DNA from: CAVTWD01 sp963738325
Lineage (GTDB): Bacteria > Actinomycetota > Acidimicrobiia > Acidimicrobiales > Ilumatobacteraceae
Direction: 5' to 3'
DNA: 64,000 nt
NCBI GenBank assembly: GCA_963738325.1
Contig: CAVTWD010000011.1
Span: forward strand, 189,697-253,696
Shown here: positions 1 through 8,217 of the stretch, piece after piece
Layout: the number at the start of each line of letters is the position of its first letter
How positions within the stretch are numbered: position 1 is the stretch's first letter
Position numbers and translations under genes: made by a program
The notes under the pieces: generated by a model
Database searches by the model: none
What the model saw: only the letters and a program-made list of their open reading frames with translations
Told to the model about the DNA's origin: nothing

Positions 1-2
1 CC

Positions 3-212
3 TACCTGCGACACCACCTCACCCTCGCCGGGCGCGACGAACCGCTCCTCGCCGACGACGCCGTCGCGCGCCTGCACCGGGCTTCAGGAGGACTACCTCG
101 AGCGCTCAACAACGCCGCGACGGCCGCCATCATCGCCGCCGCCGCCGACAACAAACTCCTCGTCGACGACTCCTGCGCCAAGAAGGCCGTCGCCGAGCTC
201 ACCCGCGACTGA
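3..212 (+). CDS. C-terminal end of ExeA/TniB-like AAA ATPase of a transposable element (5' end outside window)
   Basis: An open frame enters from the left edge and ends at TGA 210-212, giving 69 residues. It contains HRASGGLPRALNNAATAA followed by AAADNK and a SCAKKAVAELTRD tail. That sensor-2-like segment followed by an alanine-rich helix is typical of the C-terminus of ExeA-type ATPases that accompany transposases in actinobacterial insertion sequences. The Walker motifs lie outside the window. The neighbours to the right are IS110 transposases, so this is the edge of a mobile-element cluster. The assignment rests on the C-terminal pattern only. Confidence 0.5.
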   Translation, partial: YLRHHLTLAGRDEPLLADDAVARLHRASGGLPRALNNAATAAIIAAAADNKLLVDDSCAKKAVAELTRD

Positions 213-229
213 CACTCAGCACTCCGTGC

Positions 230-1180
230 TCATCGACCCATGCCGCTCACTGAGCACGGAGTGCTGCCTGGCCATGTGCAAACAGCGCGGCCGCCAACAA
301 TCCCGGCCCATGACGCCAGGTGGGCCGCGGTCGGGAACCTGGTCATGTCCACGCCGATCTCGGCGATGATGCACTCGGCGGCCCGTTTGCCCACGCCGGT
401 GATCGTGTCGAGGTGGTCACGGGCCTCCGAGAAAGGGGCCATCACCCGGTCGACTTCGGTGTCGAGGGTGGTGATGGCGTCTTCCAGGTGGGCGACGTGG
501 TCCATGGTGATCTTCAGGATGGTGGCGTGATGTTCACGGAACCGGCCTTGGAGCGCCTCGCGCAACATCGGGATCTTCTTGCGCAGCGTTCCCTTGGCCA
601 GCTCGGCCAGCGTCTCGGGGTCTCGTTCACCGGCGATCAACCCGGCCAGCATCTGCCGGCCCGACACCCCGAAGACGTCGGAGGCGACCGAGTCGAGTTT
701 GATGCCGGCGTCCTCCAGCGTCTTCTGCACGCGCTGTTGCTCGGCGGTGTGGGTCTGGATCAGCCGCTTGCGGTAGCGGGTGAGATCTCGCAGCTCGCGG
801 ATCGCCGGTGGCGGCACGAACGAGCTCCGCAGCAGCCCGTGTTCCAACAGCTCCGCCAACCATGCTGCGTCGGCCATGTCCGTCTTGCGGCCCGGCACCA
901 TCTTCACGCGCTTGGCGTTCACGAGCTTGAGGTCGAAGCCGCGGTCCTCGAGCACATACCAGATCGGCTTCCAATACGGGCCGGTCGCTTCCATGACCAC
1001 CTCGACCACCCCGTTGGCGGCCAGCCAATCGGCCAACTCCTCCAAGCTCGACGTGAACGTCGGGAACACGCGCAGCTCGCTCTGCCGGCCCCTACCAGAC
1101 GACCGCGGCGTTCGCACACAAGCGACCACCTCGTCCTTTCCGACATCCAACCCGGCGCAGCGTTCGACGATGACATCCAT
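230..1180 (-). pseudogene. IS110-family transposase, 3'-truncated copy
   Basis: The protein starts at ATG 1180 behind a GAGGGG-like Shine-Dalgarno and matches the intact neighbour at 1280-2521 throughout its N-terminal RuvC-like DEDD domain (LDVGKDEVVA, VVMEATGPYW, DMADAAWLAELLEHGLL) and into the Transposase_20 domain (TGVGKRAAECIIAEIG). Similarity stops after HLASWAG at about position 300. The last 23 residues are unrelated, and the C-terminal part with the serine region is gone. It is therefore a truncated, presumably inactive copy. Its 5' flank shares a block (caaccgatca...tgtgaag) with the flank of the second copy, after which the 3' end of the second element follows directly. Confidence 0.85.
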
Positions 1181-1279
1181 GCACACCACCCCTCTCGCTC
1201 GACTGTGAGACGGGCCTGGCAGGGCCAACCGATCATCGAACCTGTGAAGAGAATCAGCCTTGAGCGTGGCGCGAGACGT

Positions 1280-2521
1280 TCATGCGGCAATCTTCCGGAG
1301 TGTGACTGCATAGCCGAGGTCCCGGAGTTGTTGGACGAGGCGCTCTTGGTGGCGTGCGGTGTCGCCGCGTCGGGCGAAGTAATCGCCGCCGAGGTCGCTG
1401 TAGTCGACGTTGTTGGTGAGCAGGTGCCAGCAGATGACCAGGATCGAGTGGCCAACCGCGACCGCGGCCTTCTTCTTGCCGATCCGTCGGGCCAGCCGCC
1501 AGAACTGGGCTGACAGGTAGGTGTCACGGGACCGGGCCGCAGACCAGGCGCATTGGTTCAAGATGTCGGCGAGCCACGGGTCGCCTTTGGTGGTCTTGCC
1601 GGAGTGGCGTTTGCCGCCGGTGATGTTGTTGCCCGGCGACATCCCGGCCCAGGAAGCGAGGTGCCCGGCGGTCGGGAAGCGGGTCATGTCGACACCGATC
1701 TCGGCGATGATGCACTCCGCGGCCCGTTTGCCGACCCCGGTGATGGTGTCGAGGTGGTCGCGGGCCTCAACGAAAGGGACCATCACCTCGTCGACTCGTT
1801 CGTCGAGCTGGGCGATGGCGGACTCGAGGTGAGCAGTGTGGTCCAGGCACAACCGGATCAGGAGGGCGTGGTGGTCGCGGAACCGTCCTCGCAGGGCCTC
1901 GCGCAACTCGGGGATCTTCTTGCGTAGCACCCCTTTGGCGAGCTCGGCGAGAACCTCGGGGTCGCGCTCCCCGGCAACGAGCGCGGCCAGCATCGCTCGC
2001 CCCGACACACCGAGCACATCGGAGGCGACCGAGTCCAACTTGATGCCGGCGTCCTCCAGGGTCTTGTGGATCCGCTGGCACTCGGAGGTGTGAGCCTGGA
2101 CGAGGCGTTTGCGGTAGCGGGTCAGGTCACGCAGCTCCCGGATCGCCACCGGGGGCACGAAACTGGCGCGCAGCAGGCCGTGTTCCAACAGCTCAGCAAG
2201 CCACTCGGCGTCGAGAACATCGGACTTACGACCGGGGAGGATCTTGACGTGGCGGGCGTTGACCAACTTCAGATCGAACCCGCGGTCTTCGAGCACGTAC
2301 CACGGTGACTTCCAATACGACCCGGTCGCTTCCATGACGACCTCGGTGACACCCTCGGCGGTGAACCAGTCGGCCATCGCCTCCAGCTGGGAAGTGAAGG
2401 AGCTGAACGTCCGGGTCTCCTTGCGGCGACCCTTGCCGCTCGGATCTGGTGTGCGCACGCAGGCGACCACCTCGTCCTTACCGATGTCCACCCCGGCGCA
2501 CCGCTCCACCATCAGGTCCAT
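1280..2521 (-). CDS. IS110-family transposase (full length)
   Basis: 413 residues, the usual size for IS110 DEDD transposases. The RuvC-like acidic residues are visible at VDIGKDEVVA, VVMEATGSYW and DVLDAEWLAELLEHG. The C-terminal Transposase_20 domain begins at TGVGKRAAECII and includes SPGNNITGGKRHSGKT, the region of the catalytic serine in this family. IS110 transposases act as recombinases guided by a bridge RNA encoded in the element's own non-coding end. The 5' non-coding region lies to the right (2522-2870), where a duplicated sequence is visible. This copy looks intact and could act on the truncated copy beside it. Confidence 0.92.
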   Translation of the reverse strand: MDLMVERCAGVDIGKDEVVACVRTPDPSGKGRRKETRTFSSFTSQLEAMADWFTAEGVTEVVMEATGSYWKSPWYVLEDRGFDLKLVNARHVKILPGRKSDVLDAEWLAELLEHGLLRASFVPPVAIRELRDLTRYRKRLVQAHTSECQRIHKTLEDAGIKLDSVASDVLGVSGRAMLAALVAGERDPEVLAELAKGVLRKKIPELREALRGRFRDHHALLIRLCLDHTAHLESAIAQLDERVDEVMVPFVEARDHLDTITGVGKRAAECIIAEIGVDMTRFPTAGHLASWAGMSPGNNITGGKRHSGKTTKGDPWLADILNQCAWSAARSRDTYLSAQFWRLARRIGKKKAAVAVGHSILVICWHLLTNNVDYSDLGGDYFARRGDTARHQERLVQQLRDLGYAVTLRKIAA

Positions 2522-2597
2522 CGCCGACCCCCCGTCTGACCATCTTGGAATTTTGGGTGGGCCGGCGGGGTCAACCGATCAACGACGCTGTGAAGCG

Positions 2598-2828
2598 TGT
2601 ACCTGACAACAATTCGAGGTGCCGGGAAGACCCCTGGCGTCAGTCTGTAAGTCGGGCTCTACCTGCACCAAGGGCAAACGAGCTCAGCCAGGCCCGACAC
2701 GATTCTCATCCATCGAGGCGGCCAACGAGCCATGGGGGTCTGTAAGGCGTGCTCGAGGCAACAAGTCGCAGTGCCGGGAAGGCCCCCAGCGTCAATCTCT
2801 TAATCGGGCTCACTGGCACCAAGAGGTT
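2598..2828. repeat. Imperfect direct repeat in the IS110 5' non-coding flank (candidate bridge-RNA region)
   Basis: Two blocks of about 80 bp, at 2598-2676 and 2748-2828, share gtgccgggaag, gcgtca, tcgggct and caccaag in the same order, about 150 bp apart. They lie in a stretch of about 350 bp with no convincing gene, immediately upstream of the intact IS110 transposase. In the IS110 group the guide (bridge) RNA is encoded in this position. One block may belong to this element and the other to the remnant of a second copy. The duplication is seen directly; the RNA role is inference. Confidence 0.4.
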
Positions 2829-2934
2829 GTCCCGGGCGGCGTGGAAGTTTGAGGGGGCGGTCCTCCACCCGGCGCCTGCCGTGAGGTAGGTGTCGGGTGT
2901 CCTGCAAGACGACCCGACCAGGAGGAGGACCGCT

Positions 2935-3906
2935 GTGAGCAAGAAGTATCAGAGGACGAATGGGCGCGCCGGCACGGGCCGGGTGACCGCGAAGACGAAG
3001 CCGCTGGAGCCGCTGTCAGCCGGGGTTGATGACGGGCTGCCGGTGTGGGCTCTGCCCGAGTCGGTGCAGATCGCGATGGTCGACCTGGCCGAGACCGCGA
3101 AGGAGGGTCTGCTGGCGCTGGCCGTCGGGACCGGGCTGCAGGTGATGCAGGTGCTGATGGAAGAAGATGTGTGCGCGCTGGCCGGCCCGAAGGGCAAGTG
3201 GAACCCGCAGCGCAGCGCGGTCCGCCATGGGACCGACGACGGGCAGGTGACGTTGGGCGGCCGCCGGGTGGCGATCCGCCGGCCGCGGGTACGCGCCGCC
3301 GACGGCAGCGGCGAGGTGCCGCTGGCCAGCTACGAGCTGTTCTCGTCGACGGAGATCCTGGGTCGCCTGGCGATGGAGCGGATGCTGGCCAAGCTGAGCT
3401 GCCGGCGCTACCCGGCCGGGCTCGAGCCGGTCGGTTTCGCTGTCGAGGCGGCGGCGTCGGCGACGTCGAAGTCGGCGATCTCCCGCCGGTTCGTCGCCGC
3501 TACCGAGCAGGCGTTGGCCGAGGTGATGAACGCTGATCTGTCCGAGCTCGACCTGGTGGCGTTGATGGTCGACGGGGTGCACTTCGGCGAGCACACCTGC
3601 GTGGTCGCGCTGGGAATCGGGATCGACGGGATCAAGCATCCGCTCGGCGTCGTGGAGGGATCAACCGAGAACGCCACGGTCGTGACCGGGCTGCTCGCCG
3701 GCCTGCGCGAGCGGGGGTTGGACGTGACCCGACCGATGCTGGTCGTGATCGACGGCGCCAAGGCGCTGGCGGCCGCGGTGAAGGCGGTGTTCGACCACCC
3801 GGTGATCGGTCGTTGTCAGCTCCATTATGCCGAGCAGCGGGTTATGCCGAGTAGGGCTCCAGAACCCTCGTGGGGCAACGACTTCGGGCTGTTGAAGTCG
3901 GCATAA
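2935..3906 (+). pseudogene. IS256-family (Transposase_mut) transposase, 3'-truncated
   Basis: GTG 2935 follows a strong AGGAGGAGGA site and is preferred over an upstream in-frame start. The frame shows mutator-type features: GGRRVAIRRPRVR, YELFSSTEILGRLAMERML, an aspartate in LMVDGVHFGEHT, and a second in LVVIDGAKAL. After GRCQLH (about 3823) the homology breaks, exactly where the repeated ttatgccgag boxes of the recombinase element begin, and the frame closes at the inverted box tcggcataa. The C-terminal third with the last catalytic residue is missing. This is most simply an IS256 gene split by insertion of the RIT element to its right. Confidence 0.85.
3825..3906. repeat. Terminal/core-type repeat boxes at the left end of the recombinase trio
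   Basis: TTATGCCGAG occurs twice as a direct repeat (3825-3834 and 3842-3851), and the inverted form TCGGCATAA is at 3898-3906. This cluster sits precisely where IS256 homology ends and 61 bp before the first recombinase gene. Repeated short boxes in direct and inverted orientation are expected at the end of an element mobilised by tyrosine recombinases. A matching right end was not found; it may have been lost when the IS3 element entered the third recombinase. Confidence 0.5.
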
Positions 3907-3966
3907 TCCAGCCCGTGCGTCCAAGCCTTCTCTCCGACATCGACCGGATGAGGAGAGGAGATCAGG

Positions 3967-5179
3967 ATGGGTGGAAGAGCATCAGCGGTCCGCGTGAATG
4001 GGCCTCTGGGGGCGAACGTGGCGGGGTTCCGCCGGGAACTGGAGCGGGTGGGCTATCGGCCAAACCCCGTGTGCGACCAGCTGCGCCTGATGGCGCACGT
4101 GAGCCGCTGGCTCGAGGCGCGCGGGTTGGGTGCCGAGGAGCTGACGCCGGCTCGGCGTGGAGGAGTTCCTCGAGCACCGACGCGCCGAGGGCTATTCGTT
4201 GTGGCTGTCGTCCAAGGCGATGGTGCCGATGCTCAGCTACCTGCGCGGGTTGGGGGTGGTTGCGACACCCGCTCCAGCTGTTCCACCGACCGAGGTGGAA
4301 CTGCTCCATGAGCGCTATCGGGTCTATCTGGTGGAGGAACGCGGGCTGGCGGCAGGCACCATCGCTGGCTACCTCCATGTGGCGCGGTTGTTCTTCTCAG
4401 CGCGGGCCGCGGACGGCGGGATGCGTCTGGAAGAGCTGACCGCGGCGGAGGTCACCGGGTTCGTGCTGGCCGAGTGCGCAACACGCTCGGTCGGCTCGTC
4501 GAAGTACGTCGTGTGTGGGTTGCGGTCGCTTCTTCGCTACCTATATGTGGCCGGGCATATCGACGTCGAGCTCGACGCGGCAGTGCCCACTGTGGCGAGC
4601 TGGCGTGTGGCCAGTCTCCCCGTGACGTTCGGCCGCGCCGAGGTGACCCGCCTGCTGGCGAGCTGCGACCGGCGGACGACCTTCGGCCGGCGCGACTACG
4701 CGGTGCTGACCCTGCTCGCCCGCCTGGGCATGCGCGCCGGGGAAGTGGCAGTACTGGAGCTCGGCGACATCGACTGGCGCGCCGGCGAGCTCGTGGTCCG
4801 GGGCAAGGGCCGGCGCCAGGAGCGGCTGCCGTTGCCCGTCGATGTCGGCGAAGCCGTGGCCGGATGGGTCCGGCGGGGACGTCCCCGCTGCGACTGCACG
4901 AAGGTCATCACCCGGGTGCGAGCGCCGCACCGCGAACTGAGCACCGCTGGCGTGTCCGCCATCGTGAGCGCGGCGTGCCGACGGGCGGGGCTGCCGGAGC
5001 TCAACGCCCACCGCCTCCGCCACACCGCGGCGACCGAGATGCTGCGCGCCGGGGCCGCTCTCACCGACGTCGGCCAGGTCTTGCGTCACGCCAGCGTGTT
5101 GACCACCGCCATCTACGCGAAGGTCGACCGGGATCGGTTGCGCACGCTGGCCCTGCCGTGGCCGGGGGCGGCGTCATGA
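3967..5179 (+). pseudogene. Tyrosine recombinase 1 of a RIT (recombinase-in-trio) element, frameshifted
   Basis: ATG 3967 has a good GAGGAGAGGAG site. The N-terminal SAM-like DNA-binding part (QLRLMAHVSRWLEARGLG) runs to about 4150, where the frame changes, and the sequence resumes as EEFLEHRRAEGYS through to the stop at 5179. The catalytic domain is complete: arginine in RLGMRAGEVAVLEL, HRLRHTAATEML, VLRHASVLTTAIYAKVD with the tyrosine. The single frameshift may be real or a sequencing error. The stop overlaps the start of the next recombinase as ATGA (5176-5179), so the three genes are translationally coupled. Confidence 0.8.
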
Positions 5180-6411
5180 CCAACCTGCGTGCCGAGCTCG
5201 ACAGCTATTTGGCGATACGTCGCGCCGTCGGCTTCAAGCTCCACCGGACGGGGCTGCTTCTCGCCGACTTCGTCGGCTATCTGGAGGAGCACCAGAGCGA
5301 CACGATCACGACCGACAGCGCGCTGGCATGGGCCAGCCTGCCCCGGGACGCCAGCTTGGAATGGTGGGGCCATCGCCTCTCGACGGTGCGGGCGTTCGCT
5401 CGTCACCTCCATGCCATCGACGCAGGCCATGAGGTGCCGCCGACCGGGCTGTGGCCGGCGAAGTCCCATCGGGCCACGCCCTATCTGTACTCGGATGCCG
5501 ACATCGCGGTGCTCATGGCCGCGGCTCACCAGTTCCGTTCGCCGCTGCGGGCCGTCACCTTCGAGACCTTGGTCGGACTGTTGGCGGTCACCGGTGTGCG
5601 CATCGGGGAAGCGCTCGGGCTCGACCGTGACGACGTCGACCTCGACGACGGTGTGCTGCGGATCCGGGAGGCCAAGTTCGGAAAGTCGCGGGAGGTCCCA
5701 CTGCACCCGAGCACCGTCGACGCCCTGGCCGGCTACACCCGTCGCCGCGACGAGCTGATCCCCCGTCCACGCGACCGCTCGTTCTTCGTCTCGACGGCCG
5801 GCACACGATTGCTCTATTGCAACGCGCATCTCGGGTGGCTCGATCTGGTCCGCCGCGCCGGCCTCAAGCCTCGCTCGGCGAAATGCCGGCCCAGGCCACA
5901 TGACCTGCGCCACGGCTTCGCGGTCCGCACCTTGCTCGGCTGGTATCGCGACGGCGCCGATATCGCCGCGTGCATGCCGCTGCTCTCGACGTTCCTGGGC
6001 CACGTCCATCCCGCCAACACGTACTGGTACCTGTCGGCCGCACCTGAGCTGCTCGCCCTCGTCGCCGACCGACTCGACGCCGCCGACGGAGCACGGCCAC
6101 GAGCGCGCTCGCGCCGGTCATGGAGGGCTTCTTCACCGAGCGCCTCATCGCTCAGCGCCGGGCCAGTCCCCACACCATCGCCTCCTATCGCGACACCTTC
6201 CGGCTGCTGTTCGGCTTCGTCCAGGGCCGCACCGGCAAGGCACCTTCCAAGCTCGGCATCGAGGACCTCGACGCTGCGGTCATCGGCGCGTTCCTCGACC
6301 ACCTCGAGGCTGACCGTCACAACAGTGTGCGCACCCGCAACAACCGGCTCGCCGCCATCCACTCGTTGTTCGCCTACGCGGCGCTTCGCCACCCCGAGCA
6401 CGCGGCGTTGA
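5176..6411 (+). CDS. Tyrosine recombinase 2 of the RIT element
   Basis: The start ATG overlaps the previous stop (ATGA). The catalytic residues are present: VTGVRIGEALGL (Arg), PHDLRHGFAVRTLL (His/Arg), TFLGHVHPANTYWY (His and Tyr). Genuine recombinase sequence ends near LALVADRLDAADG (about 6090). The remaining roughly 105 residues are a Ser/Thr/Arg-rich out-of-frame reading of the third recombinase, so the natural stop has probably been lost through an indel near 6090-6120. A protein of about 310 residues is the expected family size. Confidence 0.82.
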   Translation: MTNLRAELDSYLAIRRAVGFKLHRTGLLLADFVGYLEEHQSDTITTDSALAWASLPRDASLEWWGHRLSTVRAFARHLHAIDAGHEVPPTGLWPAKSHRATPYLYSDADIAVLMAAAHQFRSPLRAVTFETLVGLLAVTGVRIGEALGLDRDDVDLDDGVLRIREAKFGKSREVPLHPSTVDALAGYTRRRDELIPRPRDRSFFVSTAGTRLLYCNAHLGWLDLVRRAGLKPRSAKCRPRPHDLRHGFAVRTLLGWYRDGADIAACMPLLSTFLGHVHPANTYWYLSAAPELLALVADRLDAADGARPRARSRRSWRASSPSASSLSAGPVPTPSPPIATPSGCCSASSRAAPARHLPSSASRTSTLRSSARSSTTSRLTVTTVCAPATTGSPPSTRCSPTRRFATPSTRR

Positions 6412-6692
6412 TCCAGCGGGTATCGGCCATCCCGGCCAAACGCATGGACCGCCAGCTCATCTCCTTTCTCACCGACGACGAGGTCGACGCCCTGCTCTCA
6501 GCGCCCGACCGCGACACCTGGGTCGGCCGTCGCGACCATGCGTTGCTGCTCGTCGCCGTCCAGACGGGGTTGCGAGTCTCCGAGCTCACCTCGCTCACCC
6601 GTGCCGACGTCGAGCTCGGCGTGGGCGCCCATGTTCGCTGTCACGGCAAGGCCCGCAAGGAGCGGATCACGCCGCTGACAACCCAGGCGGAA
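6120..6692 (+). pseudogene. Tyrosine recombinase 3 of the RIT element, cut by an IS3-family insertion
   Basis: ATG 6120 begins EGFFTERLIAQRRASPHTIASYRDTFR, a phage-integrase N-terminal DNA-binding domain, followed by ISFLTDDEVDALL and the start of the catalytic domain with Arg in TGLRVSELTSL and KARKERITPL. The frame is broken at about 6692 by the left end of the IS3 element, so the HxxR and Tyr regions are absent. The missing portion was not found after either IS copy, which implies a deletion or rearrangement accompanying the insertion. Confidence 0.82.
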
Positions 6693-6718
6693 CCTGTCAA
6701 GCCCGGTGAGACAACTTG

Positions 6719-7729
6719 TCATGCGGATGTGATGAGTGCTTCGGGGCTGGGTTCGTTGATCCAGGCGATGGTGGGCAGCTTCGGCGGCTGGGGCGGGCGG
6801 TGCCCGAACCGTGCCGGGTTGGCGGCGTAGGCGGCGTCGAGAGTGACGGCCCGCTGGGCGCGGATCTCGTCGGCGGTGCCGTAGTGGACCGACGCCGGGG
6901 TGTGCAGCCCGATGCCGGCGTGGCGGTGGACGTGGTTGTAGTGATCGAAGAACGCGGCGCAGAACGCCCGGGCGTCTTCGATCGAGCCGAACCGGCCAGG
7001 GAAGGCCGGGCAGTACTTGAGGGTCTTGAAGTTCGCCTCCGAGTACGGGTTGTCGTTGCTCACATGCGGCCGGCTGTGGCTGCGGGCGACACCGAGATCG
7101 ACGAGCAGCTGGGCGACGGGCTTCGATGTCATCGAGGTGCCCCGGTCGGCGTGCAAGGAGAGCTGGCCGCGGCCGATGCCGTGTCGCTGCAGGGTGTCGG
7201 CGATGAAGGCTTCGGCGAGCTCTCCGGTCTCGGCCGGCGACACCATCCAGCCGACGACGTAGCGGGAGAAGATGTCGATGACCACGAACAGCTCGTAGTA
7301 GACGCCCCGCTGCGGGCCCTGCAGCTTCGTGATATCCCACGACCAGACCTCGTTCGGTCGACGGGCGATGAGCTCGGGCTTCTTGGTCGCCGGGTGGGTG
7401 CGCTGCCGTCGCCGTTCGCGGTTCTCGCCGGCGACCGCGAGCAGCCGGTACATGGTGGAGATCGAGCACAGGTAGATGCCGTCATCGAGCAGCCGGGCCC
7501 ACACCTGGGCCGGGGCCAGGTCGCAGTACTCCGCCGAGCGCAGCACCGTCAGCACCCGCTGGCGCTCCTGCTCGGTGAGCTTGTTCGGTGGGGCCGGCCG
7601 GGGTGCCGGCGGACCCGCCACTGGCGGTCGCTGCCGCCGATAGCGCGTCGCCCGCGAGACGCCGAGCAGGTCGCAGGCGGCGCTGGTCGATGTCATCGCT
7701 TCGAGCTCACCGAAGTGCGCCTCGATCAT
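6719..7729 (-). CDS. IS3-family transposase OrfB (DDE integrase domain)
   Basis: 336 residues. An N-terminal helical segment (CDLLGVSRATRYRR) precedes the rve integrase core with the catalytic triad visible as WSWDITKL (D), LHADRGTSM (D) and YSEANFKTLKY (E). The C-terminus contains YNHVHRHAGIGLHTPASVHYG, typical of IS3 transposases. The start overlaps the orfA stop as ATGA (7726-7729), so here the two products appear to be made by coupled translation rather than only as a frameshift fusion. Confidence 0.93.
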   Translation of the reverse strand: MIEAHFGELEAMTSTSAACDLLGVSRATRYRRQRPPVAGPPAPRPAPPNKLTEQERQRVLTVLRSAEYCDLAPAQVWARLLDDGIYLCSISTMYRLLAVAGENRERRRQRTHPATKKPELIARRPNEVWSWDITKLQGPQRGVYYELFVVIDIFSRYVVGWMVSPAETGELAEAFIADTLQRHGIGRGQLSLHADRGTSMTSKPVAQLLVDLGVARSHSRPHVSNDNPYSEANFKTLKYCPAFPGRFGSIEDARAFCAAFFDHYNHVHRHAGIGLHTPASVHYGTADEIRAQRAVTLDAAYAANPARFGHRPPQPPKLPTIAWINEPSPEALITSA

Positions 7730-8157
7730 CGCGTCGACTTCGGATCGGTGTCCGCGCTCTCGGAGAGCCCTTCCAAGAGCGCGTGCAGTTTTCCCATGAC
7801 ATCGAGCGCCGATCTCGTCTTGGTCAGCTCCGTCTCCAACCGTTCGTTGCGGCGGCGCAGCCGCTCCAGCTCGACCTGCTCAGGGGAACGACGCGGCTTC
7901 GCCTTCGGCGCCAGCCCCTGCTGGGCGCCGGCATCGCGAGCCTTGCGCCACTCCGCCAGATGCGAGCTGTAGAGGGCCTCGCGGCGCAGCAACGCCCCGC
8001 GCTCGCTCGAGCCGACCGGCAACGCGTCGTACCCGTCGAGGATCTCGGCCTTGTACTCGGCGGTGAACGATCGCCGCCGAGGCCGGGCAGCCGGGTCGGG
8101 CTCGTCCACCACGCCATCATGGGCGCGCGCAAGCAGAGATGCAGTCGTCATGGTCAT
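7726..8157 (-). CDS. IS3-family OrfA (HTH_Tnp_1 DNA-binding subunit)
   Basis: 143 residues. RRRSFTAEYKAEILDGYDAL is the helix-turn-helix opening of IS3 OrfA proteins. It is followed by LYSSHLAEWRKARDAG and a leucine-rich coiled coil (ELERLRRRNERLETELTK) that mediates multimerisation. The gene precedes and overlaps orfB. This is the intact version; the second copy carries a one-base insertion in the same gene. Confidence 0.92.
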   Translation of the reverse strand: MTMTTASLLARAHDGVVDEPDPAARPRRRSFTAEYKAEILDGYDALPVGSSERGALLRREALYSSHLAEWRKARDAGAQQGLAPKAKPRRSPEQVELERLRRRNERLETELTKTRSALDVMGKLHALLEGLSESADTDPKSTR

Positions 8158-8217
8158 CGGGTCTACGTCTTCCAGACTCGCCCTGCAGGGATGGTCGGCT
8201 ACCGCAGGTGTCTCACG

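Noticed and set aside
320..1513. Long plus-strand frame opposite the IS110 transposases
   Set aside because: Its composition (Gly/Arg/His/Val-rich, no domain) is that of an antisense shadow of the transposase genes.
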